A DNA stretch of 64,000 bases from Siphonodentalium dalli (GCA_032622095.1 CP136067.1:126577030-126641029), one strand, 5' to 3'. Positions 34,757-46,442 are shown, numbered from the stretch's first letter. Notes: generated by a model from the letters alone, not told the origin. Made by a program: numbers and translations.

Positions 34757-34977
34757 GTTCACTTTTTGAAGTTTTTTGAAATTTGTGAAATTTGTGAAAT
34801 TTGTGAAGTTTTTTAAGTTTTTGATTTTTTTTTAAGTTTTTGAAGTTTTTCGAAATTTTTGAACTTTTGTAAGTTTTTGAAATTTTTGAACTTTTTGAAC
34901 TTTTTGAACTTTTTGAACTTTTTGAAGTTTTTGAAGTTTTTGAACTTTTTGAAGTTTTTGAAGTTTTTGAAGTTTTC
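34757..34977. repeat. AAGTTCAAAA-type short repeat, right arm
   Basis: Mirror of 29966-30155, about 30 bp longer. TTTTTGAAC and TTTTTGAAG steps. Confidence 0.8.
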
Positions 34978-35333
34978 AATGCGAGTGTCACTTTAACATT
35001 ATCCCACAGTGTGCGCCATGCGTTACTTTAACATTCATCCATAGTGAGTGTCACTTTAATAATCATCCCCAGTGAGAGCCTAGTGTCCCTTTAAAATTAA
35101 AGACTGAAGCTACCCCACCGAGATCATCACGTGATATACATGTAGATACTATACGATTCATATGGAAAAGTCTGGATATAACCAGCGGGTCATGTCCGGA
35201 CATGTCCAACCGGTACAAGTAGACCGACGCGTGGGCGGAGAATATATGTCAAACTCCAACGGGAGTACTGCGGAGTAAAAGTCGGATAGAGTTATCGTTC
35301 CTGATTTGAGGCCAAACGGGGGCCTTATCATCA

Positions 35334-35609
35334 TTCAACATCTTCGCCGTCAGAGCTTTCAATGTTTCCTTCGACAAGCAAATATTGGAGTGTTGGTGGA
35401 AGAAAGCCACATTCGGACCACAGTGTCTCTAAAATCCCTTCACCATCGGTCCATCCATTTTCCAATGGTGACATAATAGTGTACTTATTCACATGACCAA
35501 CACTAGAGTTCAATCGTTTTATGTGAGGCGTCAGCGACCTCTTACGTGGTGGCATTTTGGATAAGTCAAATTTTGTCTTGGTACCCATTAGTTCACCTTG
35601 ACCATCCAT
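35334..35609 (-). pseudogene. 5' part of ORF split by the palindromic element
   Basis: Starts ATG at 35609, with a basic patch MPPRKRSLTPHIKRLNSS and an acidic stretch NIESSDGEDVE at the insertion point. The current stop TGA is created by the element's terminal TGATGA. Removing the element and one TTCAAC copy lets the frame continue at 29610 for about 48 more codons. I do not recognise the protein. It lies just inside the outer inverted repeats and beside the gypsy relic, so it may belong to another transposon. The basic start could be a nuclear localisation signal. Confidence 0.5.
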
Positions 35610-35724
35610 CTATATTAGCATCAAAGATCTCACCGTGTCAACGTTGTTCGCTATATAGGAAATCCAAGTCCAGAGGACGTCTTATTATCAAGCCCGGTAT
35701 ATGACTACCATCAAGTCTTGGTCA

Positions 35725-37470
35725 AAGATGTGGACTTCTGAAAGACGGCATTCAGTACAAAACACGGAAGCTGGGAATTTGTCAAAATGCATTTTGGGCT
35801 CTCGGGAAGCCCTTATACCTGGTCGAGGGTAATACACCTCGTTATCCAAGACCGGAACTGGTCAGTAGCTTTGTGCTATATCGACGACGTAGTTATTGTA
35901 GGTTTTTCAGTGTCTAATCACCTCCAGAATCTCCAGGAAGTAATACAGAGATTCCGTAAATATAACCTGAAATTCAAACCCCAAAAAATGTGAGTTCTTG
36001 CAGCACAAAATAGAGTTTCTAAGAAGAATTGTCAGTCAGGATGGGTTTAAAACTGAATGACGAGTCCCTAGAAACAGTTAAAAACTGGCCAACCCCATCA
36101 ACTGATTCAAGTACCAAGGAAGTAGAAAGCTGTTGTGCCCTGGTGATCTACCATCGCGCTTTTGTCAAAGGTTATGCCGATATAGCTAGACCATTATAAG
36201 CCCTCACTGGAAACAGCCATCCATATGGGGAAGAACAGCAGGAGGCCTTTGATACAATCAATGCCTCTCTGGTGTCTCCTCCAGTCTTGGCACTACCCAA
36301 CAGTGAAGAATCCTTTGTCCTGAATTGCGATGCTAGTGGGTGGGCCGTCGAGGCAATGCTCTTGCAGATCATAGGGGATGAAGAACGAGTGGTTGCCCAT
36401 GGTAGCTTTATCCTTACCCCGAGCAAAGCCAGTATTGCACAACCCGGAAATAACTCCTGGCTGCCATAAGGTTTAACCGGAAATCCCGTCACTACCTTTT
36501 GGGCAAGCCCTTCCTTCTAAGGACGGATCATAGTAGCCTCAAACGGTTTATGGGTTTCAATAGCCCCCCCCCCCCCGGGTAAAATAGCTAGATGGTTGGA
36601 GGAGCTCAGCCAATATGACGTAGTTATTGAGCACCGAATGGGTAATAAGCATGTATACGCTGACGCCCTCTCCCAAATACCCGCTTCTGGTGATCAGAGA
36701 GTGGTGCGTACCAAAGCTAGGGCCAAAAACTACTTCTATGCATGGAATTACTCAAGACATTGAATCATTCATTGGGGTCTGCCACCAATGCAATCAAGGG
36801 AAGAAACCATCGAGGCATGCCAAATGGGAAATGCAAACCTTCCATGCGAGTAATCCAATGGAAAGAGTGCACCTGGATTTTATGGGACCATTGCCACTTA
36901 GTGAACAGGATGACAAATACATTATGGTGATAACGGATCACTATGCTTGCTAAGTGGGTGGAGTGTGTTCCACTTCCTGGTCAGACCAGACCACAGAAAC
37001 GATGGCATGTGCGGCGGTAAATTAATTATTTGCACGCTTCGGATGCCCCTTGCAAATTTTGACGGACCAGGGCCCATATTTTGAAAGTAAACTTTTCTGT
37101 ACGATCCGCGAGTTACTCCAGATACATAAAACCCGAACGACCCCTTATCGATCTTCGGCAAATGGCCAGGTGGAACGTCAAAACCGGACCATGTGGAATG
37201 CGGTACGATGATTCGTTAACAAAAACCAACGAAACTGGGACAAATTCCTTCCCCAAATAGCGGGCGCGCTAAGATCATCAGTGCACAGACTTACTGGCCA
37301 AACACCAAATAAACTTATGTTGGGATCGAAGTTAATCACCAAGTAGACTTGGTGTCTAATTTAACGATAGAAACTCAGACTAAAACTGATACTGGTCAAT
37401 ACCCAAAAGACATTGAACAAGAAATGAAGCGGGCGCATGCAATTGCCCGGGAACATTTAAAAACTACTTA
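35725..37470 (+). pseudogene. Ty3/gypsy pol relic (RT, RNase H, integrase)
   Basis: RT part: KMHFGLSGSPYTWSRV (about 35785) and CYIDDVVIVG (about 35875, the catalytic YxDD box). RNase H part: PPVLALPNSEESFVLNCDAS (about 36277) and the C-terminal EHRMGNKHVYADALSQI (about 36630). Integrase: zinc-finger half CHQCNQGKK (about 36780), then core motifs VHLDFMGPLP (about 36870), LTDQGPYFES (about 37060) and SSANGQVERQNRT (about 37150), so the three acidic catalytic positions are still visible. Many stops and shifts, no gag, no protease and no LTRs recognised. C-run at about 36567-36578. It is an old dead retrotransposon. Confidence 0.9.
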
Positions 37471-37633
37471 AAAACAATACTTAAATATTATTTATAATAG
37501 GATCTCTGCAGAGAAAACAGGCATGTTCTCTAAATTAAGGCATATCATAGAGGCCATTTTGGGTCTTTACTGGCATCATTGACACCAGAAAAGTACGAGG
37601 AATACACCAAATGTAATACAGCGAATGGCTTAC

Positions 37634-38440
37634 CCACAATCGTCATATAACTGGACATAAGGTAATATCGCGAAATGTACCGACTGTTGCAGTTGATCGC
37701 AATGGCGGCCATTTTGTTTTCTCCCTAAGTTGTCGATTGCTGATTTTTTTTGTCAGATGATATTGAAGAATTAGTTGCGGTCATATGAATGTCATAATGT
37801 TCAAATATTCAAATATTTGTGACATATTATGATTGGTTTTGTGTTTTTTTCTGAAAAAAATGTTGAAAAATAAAATCGAATTTCTCAAATATTCTGGCGG
37901 CTATCTTGGATTTTGATTTACAATTTGACATCAGTTAACGTAGAAATATATAAGAAACCAAAAGCAATTCATTGCAATGTCATAACTCAATTGTTTTTTC
38001 CACAATCGTCATATACCTATACATAGGGTAATATCGCGAAATGTACCGACTGTTGCGAGTGATCGCACTGGCGGCCATTTTGTTTTCTCCCTGAGTTGTC
38101 AATTGCAGATTTTGTTGTCAGATGATATTGAAGAATTACTGGCGGTCATATAAACGTCATAATGTTCAAATATTTGTGTCACATTGTGATTGGTTTTGTG
38201 TTTTTATAATTCATTATAATGTCATATCTCAATTATTTTTTCCACAATCGTCATATACATAGACATAGGGTGAAATCGCGAAATTTTCCGACCCTCATGG
38301 GCGCCATCTTGGATTAAGTCATATGCGGCCTGGTTGATTTCTTGTTAACATCCGAAATTCTACTCTAGAGGTATCCAGGTAAATACAAATCGGTCCTGTG
38401 GAGTCCAGGGGGGAAGGGGTCCATAGGGGTGAACCTAGCT
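37634..38440 (-). repeat. Outer inverted repeat, right copy
   Basis: Reverse complement of 28520-29427: ATGGCGGCCATTTTGTTTTCTCCCT, GGTAATATCGCGAAATGTACC and TTTCTTGTTAACATCCG all have mirror counterparts. Tandem units of about 350 bp are again visible (about 37660 and about 38025). It starts where the sequence leaves the gypsy relic and a short spacer. Confidence 0.8.
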
Positions 38441-38449
38441 GCCCGACTA

Positions 38450-39668
38450 AATGGTAAATGATTCCAATAATATGAGGTAGAACCCGAAACCACGGCAAAT
38501 TTTTTTGCTAAGCCGGCTCAGTCACGACGTTCGTGGCGGACGAAATATGGCGGCTCAGCCGGCTGAGATGTTATCAATCAGTGTACTTTCGTTTACATAA
38601 TTTACCTAATCCCCGTATGTTTTAGCGTTTGTGATTAACCAAATAGAATCTCAGACCACATGCTCTTTTTTGGTGTTGGGCTTTACCAATATGGCAAAAA
38701 TACACGAAGGACTGACATGTATGTACTATGTAGTTTCCCATGTAATCGGTATACATGTAAGTTACATTGGCAGTTTTGTCGACTTCAGACTGCTATCATC
38801 TCTGTCATCTGGCGATATATGCATGCATCGTTGAATGATGATTCCGAAAGTAGGCCCTAATGATATAATATTTTAAACATATTTTCAATTCTCTTTTACA
38901 GGATATGTGCATGTATTGACACATTCCAGCGATGACTGAGACTGAGTCATGTCGAAATAAACAATTTATAATTTAACCCTTTCAATACTGAACGGATTCT
39001 CCCATTGGGATATATGGAAGCATTCATTGGAATAGTTTAGTCTGTTCTGATAATATTACAACCATGCCGAGTCTTTGCGAATATATATACCAATATGGGC
39101 AATGTGGTTTAGTTCTGTGCGATTCACAGTGAAGATGTGCTTGACATATAAGCACATGCATGTGACTCAGCCATTTGACAAATCCGCCGGCGGAGATTTT
39201 TTCATGTGGCTGGGGTAAAGATAATATGGCTGGCCAATATGGCTGGCAGCGGCGTGTAATGGCGGCTTCGGGCTCTAATATGATGCCTAAGCAGAGTGAG
39301 GTCCCTAATAAATGAGTGTGAATTATGTCATTCTAGCCTGATGTGTGGGAACGTCCCAAAATTCAACGTAACTTTCAACGTAACGTTACTTTTTTTTCAG
39401 TATCTTAAAAAATAACTGTATAATACTTGTCAATAACCCAAACTATGCACTTCTTAGCCCCAACAGGTTAACCCAGATGCCAGAGGAACTAGAAACTCCA
39501 TTACAATCTTAAATATGCTTTAATATTTACATTTATATTAGTATATATACTAATATAGTCTTTAATAATCCTAATATTTCTCATATGGTACTTTTCTACT
39601 GAATTGTCCTTTGTTCGATATGTATTTGTGTTATGTTACCTGTAACTCTTCATTTGATGGAGGATAGA

Positions 39669-39718
<50 letters not shown>

Positions 39719-40172
39719 ATTGTTTACGTGGCAGGCATACTTCCCAAACAGATGGCATTACTATTATCCGCTTCACTAAAATCACTATTGAAGTTAACAT
39801 GATGCGATATTTTTGGCACGATATTTGTCGCAGACCCTTACGACATAAGATCTATGTGCGCACACGGTATGTTTTTATCACCTACAGTAGACCACAGCAC
39901 ACGATGCGATCGGATCGTACGATCTGGTTGTTTACTTTCTGATGAATGCAATGGGTTACCATATTATTAATGTGGTATAGGTCTATATTTGTATTTATCG
40001 CAGATAGTAAATATTAATATCACAAATGTTTGTAGTTCTATAGACTAGTATATTTTGTTTCCTCCATGTTATCAAGCCACGCTGACAATCAAACTTAAGC
40101 TAAATCACGAGATTGTAAAAAATCTGTAACTTGATATATAGGCCTACTGTGTGTTCTGTAGAGAATACAGTA
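38450..40172. other. No gene recognised
   Basis: AT-rich DNA. 39345-39390 has AACGTCCCAAAATTCAACGTAAC, related to the AACGTT-rich repeats at 44765 and 47330. An AT dinucleotide run is listed separately. Confidence 0.4.
39672..39714. repeat. (AT)n microsatellite
   Basis: About 21 uninterrupted AT dinucleotides. Confidence 0.95.
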
Positions 40173-40958
40173 TCTATTATATATTTTGGAAGATCTGTGT
40201 GTTTGTGTGTGTGTGTGTTCGCGATGGACTCGAACACGGCTGAACCGATTTCGACCAAACTTGGTACGGACACGTAATTCGACCCGGGAACGAACATGGG
40301 CCCGTCCATTTTCAGATCCGATGTCAACTTTTCACGTGCCGATGTCAAATCTGTTTTTACGCTCTGTTACGGGACTTTCATTTGAGTTCGGTGCTTACAA
40401 ATCGATTCGAAACAGCGCGAATAATAAAATGCCAGTCATACTAATGACACGGTGAGAATCTTTCGTGTTTCCTCTTTCCAACGATATATAATGCGTATGT
40501 ATCCGTTTTAGTTATCTGCCTCAATTATCAAGAAGAAGTGGTACTATCTTCCATCAGGATAAAAACAATGCGTAACTTCTATGACGTCGTTAGATGTCAT
40601 AACGTTAGATCACGTTAACGCTTAACCGGCCGATGCATTTGACTGTTTCAGACGTCTTGGCGATATCTCGGGCACCGATGGTAATTTATCTTTACGTTGA
40701 AACTTGATAATTAATGAACGTGTGTATATGAGGCGCGTTTATATACTTGAGTGGAAATCAAATCGGGTTAAACTGGCGGATTTTTAAGAAAGAAATTTGA
40801 TGCACAGGGTATCTCGGTATCCGCTGGGCCGATTTCCCGGTATCCGCTGGGCCGATTTCCACCATTTTTGGGGTGTTGGTGTTTGACCCCACCTGACCTT
40901 GACCTTCAAAATGGTCAATTCAAAGTCAAAGCCCGGACGAATTCGGGTCACCTTCTAG
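40173..40958 (+). mobile_element. Helitron-like non-autonomous element
   Basis: The 3' end has the Helitron signature: a hairpin CCCGGA-CGAA-TTCGGG (40932-40947, one G-T pair), seven bases, then CTAG (40955-40958) followed by T. A candidate 5' end is TCTATTATATA at 40173, preceded by A. The interior has a GT run (40196-40220), TCGACCAAACTTGGTACGG and a repeated GGTATCCGCTGGGCCGATTTCC (about 40831 and 40851). No Rep/helicase is encoded. The 5' end is less certain than the 3' end. Confidence 0.5.
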
Positions 40959-41187
40959 TATATATATATACAATATAAAATAAACCCATTTATAAAGAGC
41001 GTTACATTGTATGTTATATATGTATATCTCCTTACAATACTTTATGTTTGTTAGGTTATGTTCCAATGTTCACATCCCTCCTATAAACTCATATTATTGT
41101 CTTGTGGTTTCCCCATATAAAAGGTTCGTAATTCTTTAAGTGCCACGTTTAAAAACTATGTATATTATATTGGGCTACCGTCAACAT

Positions 41188-41731
41188 CACTGAAAAAAAA
41201 AACTTAGTCATAGCCTTAGTCAACCCGTAACTTAGTTATTTTTGACTAACTTAGCCAAAAGTAACTAAGTGTTACCTTAGTCACATCTTACTAATTCTTA
41301 GTTACTAAGGTTGACATTTTCGTGATTCAGTCATGCCGGCAAAACTCAATAGTATACTTATCGGCGACATATTATACACGGCAATGACACCATACAGTAT
41401 AACTGAATCTTAATCTGCTCCATACAGTATAACTGCTTTTTTCAATGTTTTGCACAAGTGAACGCAAACCGCCAATTGGCTTTAACCAAGAGTGCATCAG
41501 ATAATGAAAAATTGCTTCGATGGATAGGATATGTTTGACTAACTTAGCCAAAAGTAACTAAGTTTGACCTTAGTCACATATTACTAATATTTAGTTACTT
41601 AGGTTAATATTTTCGTCAACAAAAAACAATTAGTCATAGCCTTAGTCAACCCGTAACTCAGTTATTTTTGACTAACTTAGCCAAAAGTAACATAATGACT
41701 AAGGCTATGACTAAGTTTTTTTTTCAGTGTA
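41188..41731. mobile_element. TTAGTCA-rich foldback MITE, copy 1
   Basis: Outer ends ACTGAAAAAAAA(A)CTTAGTCATAGCCTTAG and the complement ending TTTTTTTTCAGTG. The interior has many TTAGTCA / TGACTAA and TAGTTACTT steps in both directions, plus an internal fragment (about 41340-41520) that is not repeated, possibly a nested insert. No coding. Confidence 0.75.
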
Positions 41732-41742
41732 CATTTTATATG

Positions 41743-41842
41743 CATGTACAACTACAAGAGAGGATATACGTGTACTAGTACTGCACTGTGCGCACCAGTG
41801 TAACTCACACGCTTCAATGTCAACAAATAGACAACAAACAAT
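41743..41842 (+). repeat. 100-bp direct repeat, first copy
   Basis: 'acaagagagga.atacgtgtactagtactg' to 'caacaaatagacaa.caa.aatg' recurs at 42750-42850 in the same direction, about 1 kb on. The copies differ by a few bases and indels. Each lies near a TTAGTCA foldback (41.19-41.73 and 43.13-43.43 kb). Confidence 0.8.
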
Positions 41843-42749
41843 GTATATTATATAATATCGCATTCATTCTGTGTTAATCGGGTCGGTACGTATATGGCGA
41901 GTACGTAATTTTAACTCAAATTATTGTTTCTCCATTTTGTGGCCGACATTTTAATCACTAATTTCAGAGTGATTTAGACGTGATATTGGCGTCGAACGAA
42001 CTAAAAGAGACGACATATTACATAAATAACAACCATGGCGTATTTAGAGAGCGGATAAAATCAGGATAAAAGAGAAGTTATGAAAATAATCTGCGAAACC
42101 GTTCATCGTGTATTGTTGAACTAATTATTCAGACTCAGTCAGAGCTCTGTTTTCATTCAACAAGTGGACAATTTGTCAATAATGGTTTGATTCTTTATTC
42201 TACATGTGAAAGAACAGCGCCTGAAATATTTGCTGCCAAAATTAGATGTGTGACTGATGACTTCTTCAAGGTTACATGTACACAGTACAGTACATACGGT
42301 GTGGTGAACGTTTTTCGCAGTGGCATTGTGGACGAGCACCCTAAGGGCGTAAGGCCTAACTTGAACTTGATGTGCATTCCGGCTTGGTGGTCGAGGCTGT
42401 TACCTGTTCGATTGCGGACAGTTGTTAAAGACGGTCTGATTTCGGTTCCTTCGATAACCGGACAAGTTTATATTCTGCGAAAAAAAGGCTTATTAATCAT
42501 TGACAATTTCCACTAAATTCATCGAGAGCAGAGATGCATGCCAATTAATCGATGAATCATGATATGATCCTTTCAATCGAATCAATGGTCTGACAATGTC
42601 GTCTGATGTCAAGCAATAGTGACAATAATATCAACGACTCAACGAGCAGCTACATGTGTATTAATATTATAATGTTGAAAATGCAGTTCATGACAGTACT
42701 TGTTCAGAATCTAATTCTTTCAGAGCACATCAATATGATCGACATGCAT

Positions 42750-42850
42750 GTACAAGTTCTACAAGAGAGGACATACGTGTACTAGTACTGTAGTGTGCGC
42801 ACCAGTGTAACTCACACGAGGTTCAATGTCAACAAATAGACAAACAACAA
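42750..42850 (+). repeat. 100-bp direct repeat, second copy
   Basis: Second copy of the repeat at 41743-41842. The DNA between holds an unsupported open frame (42187-42516) and nothing recognised. Confidence 0.8.
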
Positions 42851-43133
42851 TGAAACCGATGCTGTGTCGTGATGGATGATCACATTGTTTTAATAGTTAA
42901 TAAAATTCATTTTTATACCTGTAAGTCATTATTTTCAGTTATTTTAATCTGCAGTTGCGATGTTCAGCTGAGATTGCAGGGCTATGATACCCCCAATAAT
43001 TAGGTCCAATTAAATGTACTAATGTATACAGTGATGACAGTCAAGCCGTAGTTATTTCTGACTAAGGCCTTAGTTATTTCTGACTAAGGCCTTAGTCATT
43101 TCTGACTAAGGCCTTATATTATATGTTATATCT

Positions 43134-43425
43134 ACACTGAAAAAAAACTTAGTCAAAAGTAACTAAGTTACCTTAGTCAGAACCCCCGTCTCAAAACTAA
43201 CTAGCTTAGCTTAGTCAGAAATGACTAAGGTTGCCCTTAGTCATTTCTGACTAAGGTCTGACTAAGATTGCCCTTAGTCATTTCTGACTAAGGCCTTAGA
43301 CCTTAGTCAGAAATGACTAAGGGCAACCTTAGTCATTTCTGACTAAGCTAAGCTAGTTATTTTTGAGACGGGGGTTCTGACTAAGGTAACTTAGTTACTT
43401 TTAACTAAGTTTTTTTTTTCAGTGC
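43134..43425. mobile_element. TTAGTCA-rich foldback MITE, copy 2
   Basis: A near-perfect palindrome of about 290 bp with ends ACTGAAAAAAAA and TTTTTTTTTTCAGTG. It holds CCCCCGTCTCAAAACTAACTAGC and its complement, and more than a dozen TTAGTCA/TGACTAA heptamers. 43040-43130 has three further tandem 'tttctgactaaggcctta' units outside it. The motif resembles AP-1/Maf half-sites. Confidence 0.85.
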
Positions 43426-43429
43426 ATAT

Positions 43430-44160
43430 AAACAACGGTACCTCCGATGGCCAGTTAAACAATGCAATGCAATGTGTAAAACTGTTTACTCCCTGACAAT
43501 TAGCTACATCATCAAACACATTCATTCAAAGGGCGTTTGTTTGTCGGTTTACATGCGATGTGTTAAGCATGATTGTTAATATTATAATCTGGGGCCCAAT
43601 GGATATATAAATAGTATTGGGGGCTTCAACTCCTGTGCGCCATGCATATATTTATATATAAAATATATATGTAATCATATATTATACCCCAATTTTCCAG
43701 TGGAGCGTGCTCATTATGTTATTGATCTGACCGACCGTCAGTCCGTCCATCACTCGGTTTTTGTTTATGTGTGGTGGTTTTAGATAAGTATCAATTGGAT
43801 AAACTGTAATTTAGTTTTTGGGTTTTCTAACACAAAGTGCAGGTCGGGTCCGCATGTTCGGTGACCGCCGGCCAACTTCGCTATATAATATGGCCCCTTA
43901 TCGTTAGGATTTCCTCCCATGTTCGTCCCATGTGAGAGCATTGGTAGGTCAAAACTTATTTGACTGGGACTACTGGTCCGGGGTGCAGGTTGGGTTCGAG
44001 TTTGGAGTCCACTCGAAGGTTTTTCACATATGTTATCACATCGGGGTTATTAATTTTGGGTCAATATATCACGCCCAATATAAAGAGCGTTAAATTTATT
44101 AGTTTCTTTTTACACGGGAATATGATAAAGATCGGTTAATCCAAGGAAATCTAGACGTAT
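43430..44160. other. No gene recognised
   Basis: No exon or repeat family identified. Confidence 0.4.
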
Positions 44161-44163
44161 GTT

Positions 44164-44559
44164 CTATGCCTTTGTTACTCTTATCCTGACATTTTGTAAA
44201 CTGCCGCAAGGTAGACTGCTCTGGACATCATTAGTGAAGTTTCCACTACCGAAGTCTAAGACAGGGTTGCCTCTATAATGTGGGACCGGGATGCGAGCAT
44301 CCACCTGCTCATATATTATGGGTATCACAAAACTGACTCGATCGTAGAAAATCAAAATTATTTTATTCCTTGCTGGACCAATCGTGCGATAAAATGATGT
44401 ACAATCTTCCACCGCACATGCTGCGATGTGACCCGTAGCCGGTGCCCGATGTTTGCTGTACGATAAATATCGCATCGTGTGCGGTGGCCTTAATTGAAGA
44501 GGGCGCTGCATGTAGTTTGCATTCTCATGTCTAGATTTATAATCAATGGGGGAGAGCAC
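44164..44559 (-). CDS. Unrecognised 131-codon open frame
   Basis: Opens MLSPIDYKSRHENANYMQRP and includes GPARNKIILIFYDRVSF and VPHYRGNPVLDFGSGNFTND. It is longer than expected by chance for AT-rich DNA and its GC content is above its surroundings. No family, splice sites or neighbours support it. It may be a host exon fragment or a transposon relic. Confidence 0.25.
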   Translation of the reverse strand: MLSPIDYKSRHENANYMQRPLQLRPPHTMRYLSYSKHRAPATGHIAACAVEDCTSFYRTIGPARNKIILIFYDRVSFVIPIIYEQVDARIPVPHYRGNPVLDFGSGNFTNDVQSSLPCGSLQNVRIRVTKA

Positions 44560-44579
44560 TGGTATATAATATTGTGCCG

Positions 44580-46440
44580 CTTAAGCGGTAATTGACCGGA
44601 AGCAATCACCATGTTTAGTGGAATATGATATTAGCATTCGGCATGATGTACGAATTGTTTGTTTTGCGATGGAAATAACAAGTTTACGGTTGGGGTTTAA
44701 AAATAGGGTCGGTCGGGTTAGCTGAAACAAACGTCCTTTTTTAGACCCAATATTATTTTTACGTTGAGTGAACGTCCCAATGTTCAACGTTTTGTTTCCA
44801 ACATTATCATGTCAGTCCATCCTGAATTCCACTATTGTAGTGATATTCCACTATTATAGTGGTATATACCCATTACAGTTTTGTTAATTTCATAAAAGAA
44901 GGATAATCCAAAATCATATTTCACACAAATATTATTCAAAATCAGTGTTGCACTAATTCGGCATCATACATACATGTATAGTTTATATAGGGGAGAGATT
45001 AATCATGCCGACACACGATAACCAACTCGATTAGCATGCAACTAGTTGAAAAATTTTTTATGAAGGAGCGATTGAGTCAACATGTTATTGTCATTTAGTT
45101 AAGCATATATACATGTACGTAATTTTATGTTATTGTATTTTTTGTATATATACTGGTAGTTTGTATTTGTTTTCCCCGATGCAACTTTATCATCATATTT
45201 CTTTGGTAGATTTGGAACCTTTTTGGCCATCAGAATTTGGAATGCGTTTGGGACAGTTTCTCGTGTATCTGATATATCGTCGTGCACAACAAATTGAATA
45301 TACCTGCCAAAGCATCCACCAGATCTGAAATCTTCGCTTGCATGAAAACTTTTTGGAATGCTGAATGATCGTTTCTGTTCTGCACAATGTTGCACGAAAC
45401 TGGGAATTTTGCGATGTCGGCATCTATCCTGACCTCGCCATGGTCAGCCTCCCCCGGCATAATTGTAGATAAAGATCACTTAATATGCTTGTGTCATCGA
45501 AGTCATCTATGATAGTCCAGTCGACTAAAACCTTTTAGTTCAAGAAAAGTTTTATCGACACAAGTTTTGGCATTTAGGTTAGAAGGAACTATGTAAGTAG
45601 AAGTACGTCCCTTTAGTTTGTACAGGTTTCTCGAATACGAGTTTAAACAATTCTGACGCCCGATTGGCGTATAATATGTCAAATAATTTTACAAATTCAA
45701 GAAATATAATACCCATAGCATGTAAAAACATGGGCGTTTCCTAGTCTGAAATGCGTTCGTGTCCAAACAATGGCGGGATATTGAGGCTGTGTACTGGCTT
45801 TCGTCAGACTGTCAAATTATGTGCAAAAAGTGGGGTAGTGAGGAAAATGCATGCTGGTTTTTGAGAAATGCGTGGCACGAAAGGTACTCCTATGTGCGAA
45901 CAGATGCCGAAAGGGTTGGTGTTTACGAACGCATGCATCCTGCACTTCGGAACTCGAAAATTTAGCGTGGTCAAACGTTAACACTGTGGCCATTGGAAAA
46001 CATTTAGTTCCTTCTAACCTAAAGCAGAACAATCGAATTTTTCGAATTTCGGCCTATGATGGAGAAACGTGGTGAAAAATCAAATAATTGTGATCTGATT
46101 TGCGAAGCATACATAGGTATACATTACATTACCCCAGAATTTGGATTTTATTGCCATTTTTCAGGAAGTGGGGAATATTTGCCCCTAATAACCTTAGTGC
46201 AATTTTCACTTATTTATCGTTATCCTGTATCTTGTGTGCCACTTTAAGAGAGAAATCACCTCACACCGATGTCTTCATATATTTGTGGACATCTGACCAT
46301 CAGCATAAACTTGATGTCTCGAGTATTTTAACCATGCATCTGCCAACTTGTCGACCGTGTGGAAATTCCTATCTTTCTGGTGCAAGGGGGGGGGGGTGTA
46401 AAAATATAACTATTTATTCAGAAACCCGGACAATTTTGGT
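44580..46440. other. Coding-like patches but no gene model
   Basis: Minus strand 45190-45460 has overlapping frames in two phases (KFPVSCNIVQNRND; GRYIQFVVHDDISDTRETVP) that look like one frameshifted coding remnant. No family recognised. A G-run (11-12) lies near 46386. Confidence 0.3.
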
Positions 46441-46442
46441 CA

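Larger units (their letters stand above)
29611..35333. mobile_element. 5.72 kb palindromic mobile element with cargo ORFs
   Basis: Two nearly identical inverted arms (29611-32472 and 32504-35333) are separated by 31 bp. Element ends are TGATGATAAGGCCCCC and its complement, flanked on both sides by TTCAAC, a 6-bp target duplication. Each arm carries a C2H2 zinc-finger/poly-Q ORF, a small Cys-containing ORF and a longer unrecognised ORF. GGC-repeat cassettes, a run of AAGTTCAAAA-type repeats and MITE halves lie between. No transposase, polymerase or integrase is visible, so it is non-autonomous or an internal-deletion/inverted-dimer form of something larger. A 6-bp duplication is the size made by Polinton/Maverick integrases. 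That is only suggestive. Confidence 0.85.
32504..35333 (+). repeat. Palindrome right arm
   Basis: Mirror of 29611-32472. It carries the longer, unfrozen copies of the ORFs. Right-only block about 34591-34765 contains (CAA)n, CAGTATCATCA and CCGCCGCCAATTTCTTTGCA. It corresponds to the block found 'at home' in the left arm (31580-31735), so it has moved about 1.3 kb within the right arm. Confidence 0.9.

Noticed and set aside
34716-34991. Lys/Ser-rich frame
   Set aside because: Translation of the AAGTTCAAAA-type short repeat. Low complexity, no gene-like start.
29611-35333. Assembly artefact (fold-back read) as explanation of the palindrome
   Set aside because: The arms differ by block moves, a frameshift and repeat lengths, and the unit is bounded by a target duplication within a split ORF. 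A fold-back artefact would not produce these. Long reads would still be decisive.
42187-42516. 109-codon open frame between two direct repeats
   Set aside because: No recognisable motif, splice sites or conservation evidence. It overlaps minus-strand frames of similar length and is likely chance.
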